DNA of 64,000 nt, from assembly GCF_002080455.1 (NCBI RefSeq), contig NZ_CP020555.1, positions 2,480,001 to 2,544,000 on the forward strand, read 5' to 3'. The notes below the pieces were generated by a model. The model saw only the letters and a program-made list of their open reading frames with translations, was not told the origin of the DNA and did not search any database. The translations under genes and the position numbers were made by a program. This DNA comes from Streptomyces sp. Sge12 (GTDB lineage: Bacteria; Actinomycetota; Actinomycetes; Streptomycetales; Streptomycetaceae). Shown here one piece after another: positions 61,770 through 64,000 of the stretch (positions within the stretch are counted from its first letter, which is position 1; every line of letters begins with the position of its first letter).

Positions 61770-61810
61770 CCGCCCCCGCTCCGGACTTGGGGGTACCGGA
61801 ACGGGGGCGG
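61770..61810. terminator. Bidirectional hairpin, nitroreductase / pruA
   Basis: CCGCCCCCG and CGGGGGCGG with adjoining TCCGG/CCGGA, one mismatch, loop about 11 nt. It lies between the convergent genes. Confidence 0.75.
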
Positions 61811-61827
61811 GGTTCTGCGGGGCCGGA

Positions 61828-63459
61828 TCAGCCCATGTGGGGGTACGCGTAGTCGGTCGGCGCGACCAGCGTCTCCTTGATGGAGCGGGTGGAGGTCCAC
61901 CGCATGAGGTTGCTCGCGGCGCCCGCCTTGTCGTTCGTGCCCGAGGCGCGGCCGCCACCGAAGGGCTGCTGGCCGACGACGGCGCCCGTGGACTTGTCGT
62001 TGATGTAGAAGTTGCCCGCCGCGAAGCGGAGCTTCTCCATCGCGTCCGCGGCCGCGTAGCGGTCGGCGGCGATGATCGAGCCGGTCAGGGCGTACGCCGA
62101 GACGGACTCCATCTGCGCGAGCATGGCGTCGAAGTCGGCGTCCTCGTAGACGTGCACGGCGAGGATCGGGCCGAAGTACTCGGTCGTGAAGACCTCGTTC
62201 TCCGGGTCGGTGCACGCGATGACGGTCGGGCGGACGAAGTAGCCCTCCGAGTCGTCGTAGCGGCCACCGGCGATGATCTCGCAGGTCGGGTCGGCGATCG
62301 CACGGTCGATGGCGGCCTTGTTCTTGGCGAACGACCGCTCGTCGATGACGGCGCCGATGAAGTTGGTCAGGTTGCGGACGTCACCCATGGTGATGCCGTC
62401 GACCTCGGCCGCGAAGGCCTCCTTGAAGCCGTCGTTCCAGATCGAGGCCGGGATGTAGGCGCGCGAGGACGCCGAGCACTTCTGGCCCTGGAACTCGAAG
62501 GAACCGCGGGTCAGGGCGGTCTTCAGGACGGCGCGGTCGGCGGACGGGTGCGCGACGACGAAGTCCTTGCCGCCGGTCTCACCGACCAGGCGCGGGTAGG
62601 ACTTGTACTTCTCGATGTTGTTGCCGACCGTCTTCCACAGGTACTGGAAGGTCTTGGTCGAGCCGGTGAAGTGGATGCCGGCCAGCTCGGGGTGGTTCAG
62701 GGCCACCTCCGACACCGCGATGCCGTCGCCGGTCACCAGGTTGATGACGCCCTTGGGCAGGCCGGCCTCCTCCAGGAGCTCCATGAGGAGGATCGCGGAG
62801 TGGGTCTGCGTCGGGGACGGCTTCCACAGGACCACGTTGCCCATGAGGGCGGGGGCGGTCGGCAGGTTGCCCGCGATGGCCGTGAAGTTGAACGGCGTGA
62901 TCGCGTAGACGAAGCCCTCGAGCGGACGGTGGTCGCTGCGGTTCCACACGCCGGCGGAGTTCGCGACCGGCTGCTCGGCCAGGATCTGGCGGGCGAAGTG
63001 GACGTTGAAGCGCCAGAAGTCGACGAGCTCGCACGGCGTGTCGATCTCGGCCTGCTGCGCGGTCTTCGACTGGCCCAGCATGGTGGAGGCGGCGAGCTTC
63101 TCGCGCCACGGGCCGGACAGCAGCTCGGCGGCGCGCAGGATGATCGCGGCGCGGTCGTCGAAGGACATCGAGCGCCAGGCCGGGGCGGCGGCCAGGGCGG
63201 CGTCGATCGCCTCCTGCGCGTCGGCCTCGGTGGCGTTGGCGTAGGTGCCGAGCACGGACTTGTGGTCGTGCGGCTGGACCACGTCGAAGCGCTCGCCGCC
63301 GCCCATCCGCTTGACGCCGTTGATCGTCATCGGGAGGTCGATCGGGTTCTCGGACAGCTGCTTGAGCTGCTCTTCGAGGCGCGTGCGCTCCGGGGTGCCG
63401 GGGGCGTACGAGTGGACCGGCTCGTTGACCGGAGCGGGGACCTGGGTCACAGCATCCAT
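61828..63459 (-). CDS. pruA: Delta-1-pyrroline-5-carboxylate dehydrogenase
   Basis: Oxidises glutamate semialdehyde to glutamate, the second step of proline breakdown. 543 aa, the usual size. The general-base Glu is in LVGETGGKDFVV and the nucleophilic Cys in FEFQGQKCSASSRAYIP. ITPFNFTAIAGNLP and WKPSPTQTHSA bind NAD. AAGGAG lies before the ATG. It follows putB by 31 bp. Confidence 0.96.
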   Translation of the reverse strand: MDAVTQVPAPVNEPVHSYAPGTPERTRLEEQLKQLSENPIDLPMTINGVKRMGGGERFDVVQPHDHKSVLGTYANATEADAQEAIDAALAAAPAWRSMSFDDRAAIILRAAELLSGPWREKLAASTMLGQSKTAQQAEIDTPCELVDFWRFNVHFARQILAEQPVANSAGVWNRSDHRPLEGFVYAITPFNFTAIAGNLPTAPALMGNVVLWKPSPTQTHSAILLMELLEEAGLPKGVINLVTGDGIAVSEVALNHPELAGIHFTGSTKTFQYLWKTVGNNIEKYKSYPRLVGETGGKDFVVAHPSADRAVLKTALTRGSFEFQGQKCSASSRAYIPASIWNDGFKEAFAAEVDGITMGDVRNLTNFIGAVIDERSFAKNKAAIDRAIADPTCEIIAGGRYDDSEGYFVRPTVIACTDPENEVFTTEYFGPILAVHVYEDADFDAMLAQMESVSAYALTGSIIAADRYAAADAMEKLRFAAGNFYINDKSTGAVVGQQPFGGGRASGTNDKAGAASNLMRWTSTRSIKETLVAPTDYAYPHMG

Positions 63460-63479
63460 GGGGCTGGTAACTCCTTGAC

Positions 63480-63501
63480 CTAGTTCTTGGCTAGTTCTTG
63501 G
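63480..63501. repeat. 11-bp tandem duplication at the putB stop
   Basis: CTAGTTCTTGG occurs twice in tandem (63480-63490 and 63491-63501). On the coding strand each copy reads through Lys-Asn-stop; the putB stop is in the copy met first. Confidence 0.9.
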
Positions 63502-64000
63502 TGATCATCGAGCGGACGAAGAAGAGCAGGTTGGCCGGCTTCTCCGCGAGGCGGCGCATGAAGTAGCCGTACCAGTCCGTTCCGTACGCGGTGTAGACGC
63601 GCATCCGGTGGCCCTCGGCGGCGAGCCGCAGGTGCTCCTCGCTGCGGATCCCGTACAGCATCTGGAATTCGTACTCGTCCAGCTTGCGCCCGGCCTTGCG
63701 GGCGAGCTCCTGGCCGATGGCGATCAGGCGCGGGTCGTGCGACCCGATCATCGGGTAGCCCTCGCCGTCCATCAGGATCTTCAGGATCCGGACGTACGCC
63801 TTGTCGATCTCCGCCTTGTCCTGGTAGGCGACCTCGGCGGGCTCCTTGTAGGCGCCCTTCACGATGCGGACGCGGCTGCCGGCGGCGGCGAGGCGGCGGG
63901 CGTCGGCCTCCGTACGGAAAAGGTACGCCTGGATCACGCAGCCGGTCTGCGGGAAGTCGCGGCGCAGCTCCTCGTGGATGGCGAACATCGAGTCGAGGGT
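63491..64000 (-). CDS. putB: Proline dehydrogenase, C-terminal part (cut by window edge)
   Basis: The last 169 residues of a stand-alone FAD-dependent proline dehydrogenase. VRIVKGAYKEPAEVAY, MIGSHDPRLIAIG and YEFQMLYGIRSEEHLRLA are conserved barrel strands. The C-terminal RVYTAYGTDWYGYFMRRLAE has the substrate-binding arginine pair (YxxRRxxE). The 5' part lies beyond base 64000. Operon with pruA. Confidence 0.94.
   Translation of the reverse strand, partial: TLDSMFAIHEELRRDFPQTGCVIQAYLFRTEADARRLAAAGSRVRIVKGAYKEPAEVAYQDKAEIDKAYVRILKILMDGEGYPMIGSHDPRLIAIGQELARKAGRKLDEYEFQMLYGIRSEEHLRLAAEGHRMRVYTAYGTDWYGYFMRRLAEKPANLLFFVRSMITKN

Noticed and set aside
1..64000. CRISPR arrays, insertion sequences, integrases, prophage or biosynthetic gene clusters
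   Set aside because: None was seen. The only tandem repeats are the 8-bp minisatellite, the short stop-codon duplications and protein-level repeats in hupS, cvnA and the CAP protein.

Overview
The window is high-GC actinobacterial DNA from a Streptomyces or a very close relative. The evidence is strong third-position G/C bias, many GTG starts, GTGA/ATGA stop-start overlaps, two tandem conservons, a HupS-type histone with a long Lys/Ala tail, an AccB/AccE pair, and the order smc - acylphosphatase - mutM - rnc - rpmF - DivIVA-like - coaD - recG - thiD/thiL - ddl - gpsA - leuCD/ndgR - tRNAs - gltX - cvn1/cvn2 - accBE. From memory this follows the S. coelicolor core chromosome around SCO5577 to SCO5519. 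It is mostly conserved core, with no insertion sequence, integrase, CRISPR array or prophage gene.

Layout. 1-9.8 kb: 5' part of smc, a small coiled-coil protein, acylphosphatase, a secreted CAP-domain protein, a flavodoxin-fold protein divergent from an HxlR regulator, then a long leftward run (DUF177-rpmF-rnc-mutM; DivIVA-like; rsmD-coaD). 9.8-22.3 kb: recG, a DAK-type protein, rpmB, thiL-thiD, an Lrp-type ligand-binding protein, a lipoprotein, ddl, the plsC-like/gpsA pair, a CofC-like protein with an extra C-terminal module, hupS and a 75-aa conserved protein. 22.4-30.2 kb: leuCD divergent from the IclR regulator ndgR, five tRNA genes (three Glu, two Gln), a HAD hydrolase, a DUF4241 protein, gltX, an FAH-family hydrolase and an unrecognised 62-aa protein. 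30.2-41.1 kb: two complete conservons (cvnABCD) in tandem, each a sensor-kinase-like membrane protein, a Roadblock protein, a DUF742 protein and a Ras-like GTPase. 41.3-47.4 kb: accE-accB, a YceI-family protein, a TPM-like membrane protein and citramalate synthase (cimA) with an attenuator-like leader. 47.4-53.2 kb: a TetR regulator, agmatine deiminase, a divergent urease (fused gamma/beta plus alpha) and an NCS1 permease. 53.3-64 kb: ilvE, leuB, a 42-aa protein, a LysR regulator divergent from an oxidoreductase, a Tat-exported phospholipase C, an AAC(2')-I-type acetyltransferase, a nitroreductase and the proline catabolic pair pruA/putB (putB is cut by the window edge).

How the genes work together. 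cimA, leuCD, leuB and ilvE are spread over 33 kb but together cover most of the branched-chain amino acid steps, with NdgR beside leuCD and an attenuator-like leader before cimA. AccB/AccE supply carboxylated acyl-CoA for lipids and polyketides. The conservons are membrane-associated signalling complexes modelled on G-protein-coupled receptors.

Points most worth a second look: the cimA leader RNA, the urease whose flap cysteine is replaced, the AAC(2')-I homologue, the 62-aa protein with a duplicated motif beside conservon 1, near-identical DNA tracts shared by the two conservons, the CofC C-terminal extension, and several perfect palindromes in divergent promoter regions. All functional statements come from reading the sequence; no database search was run.
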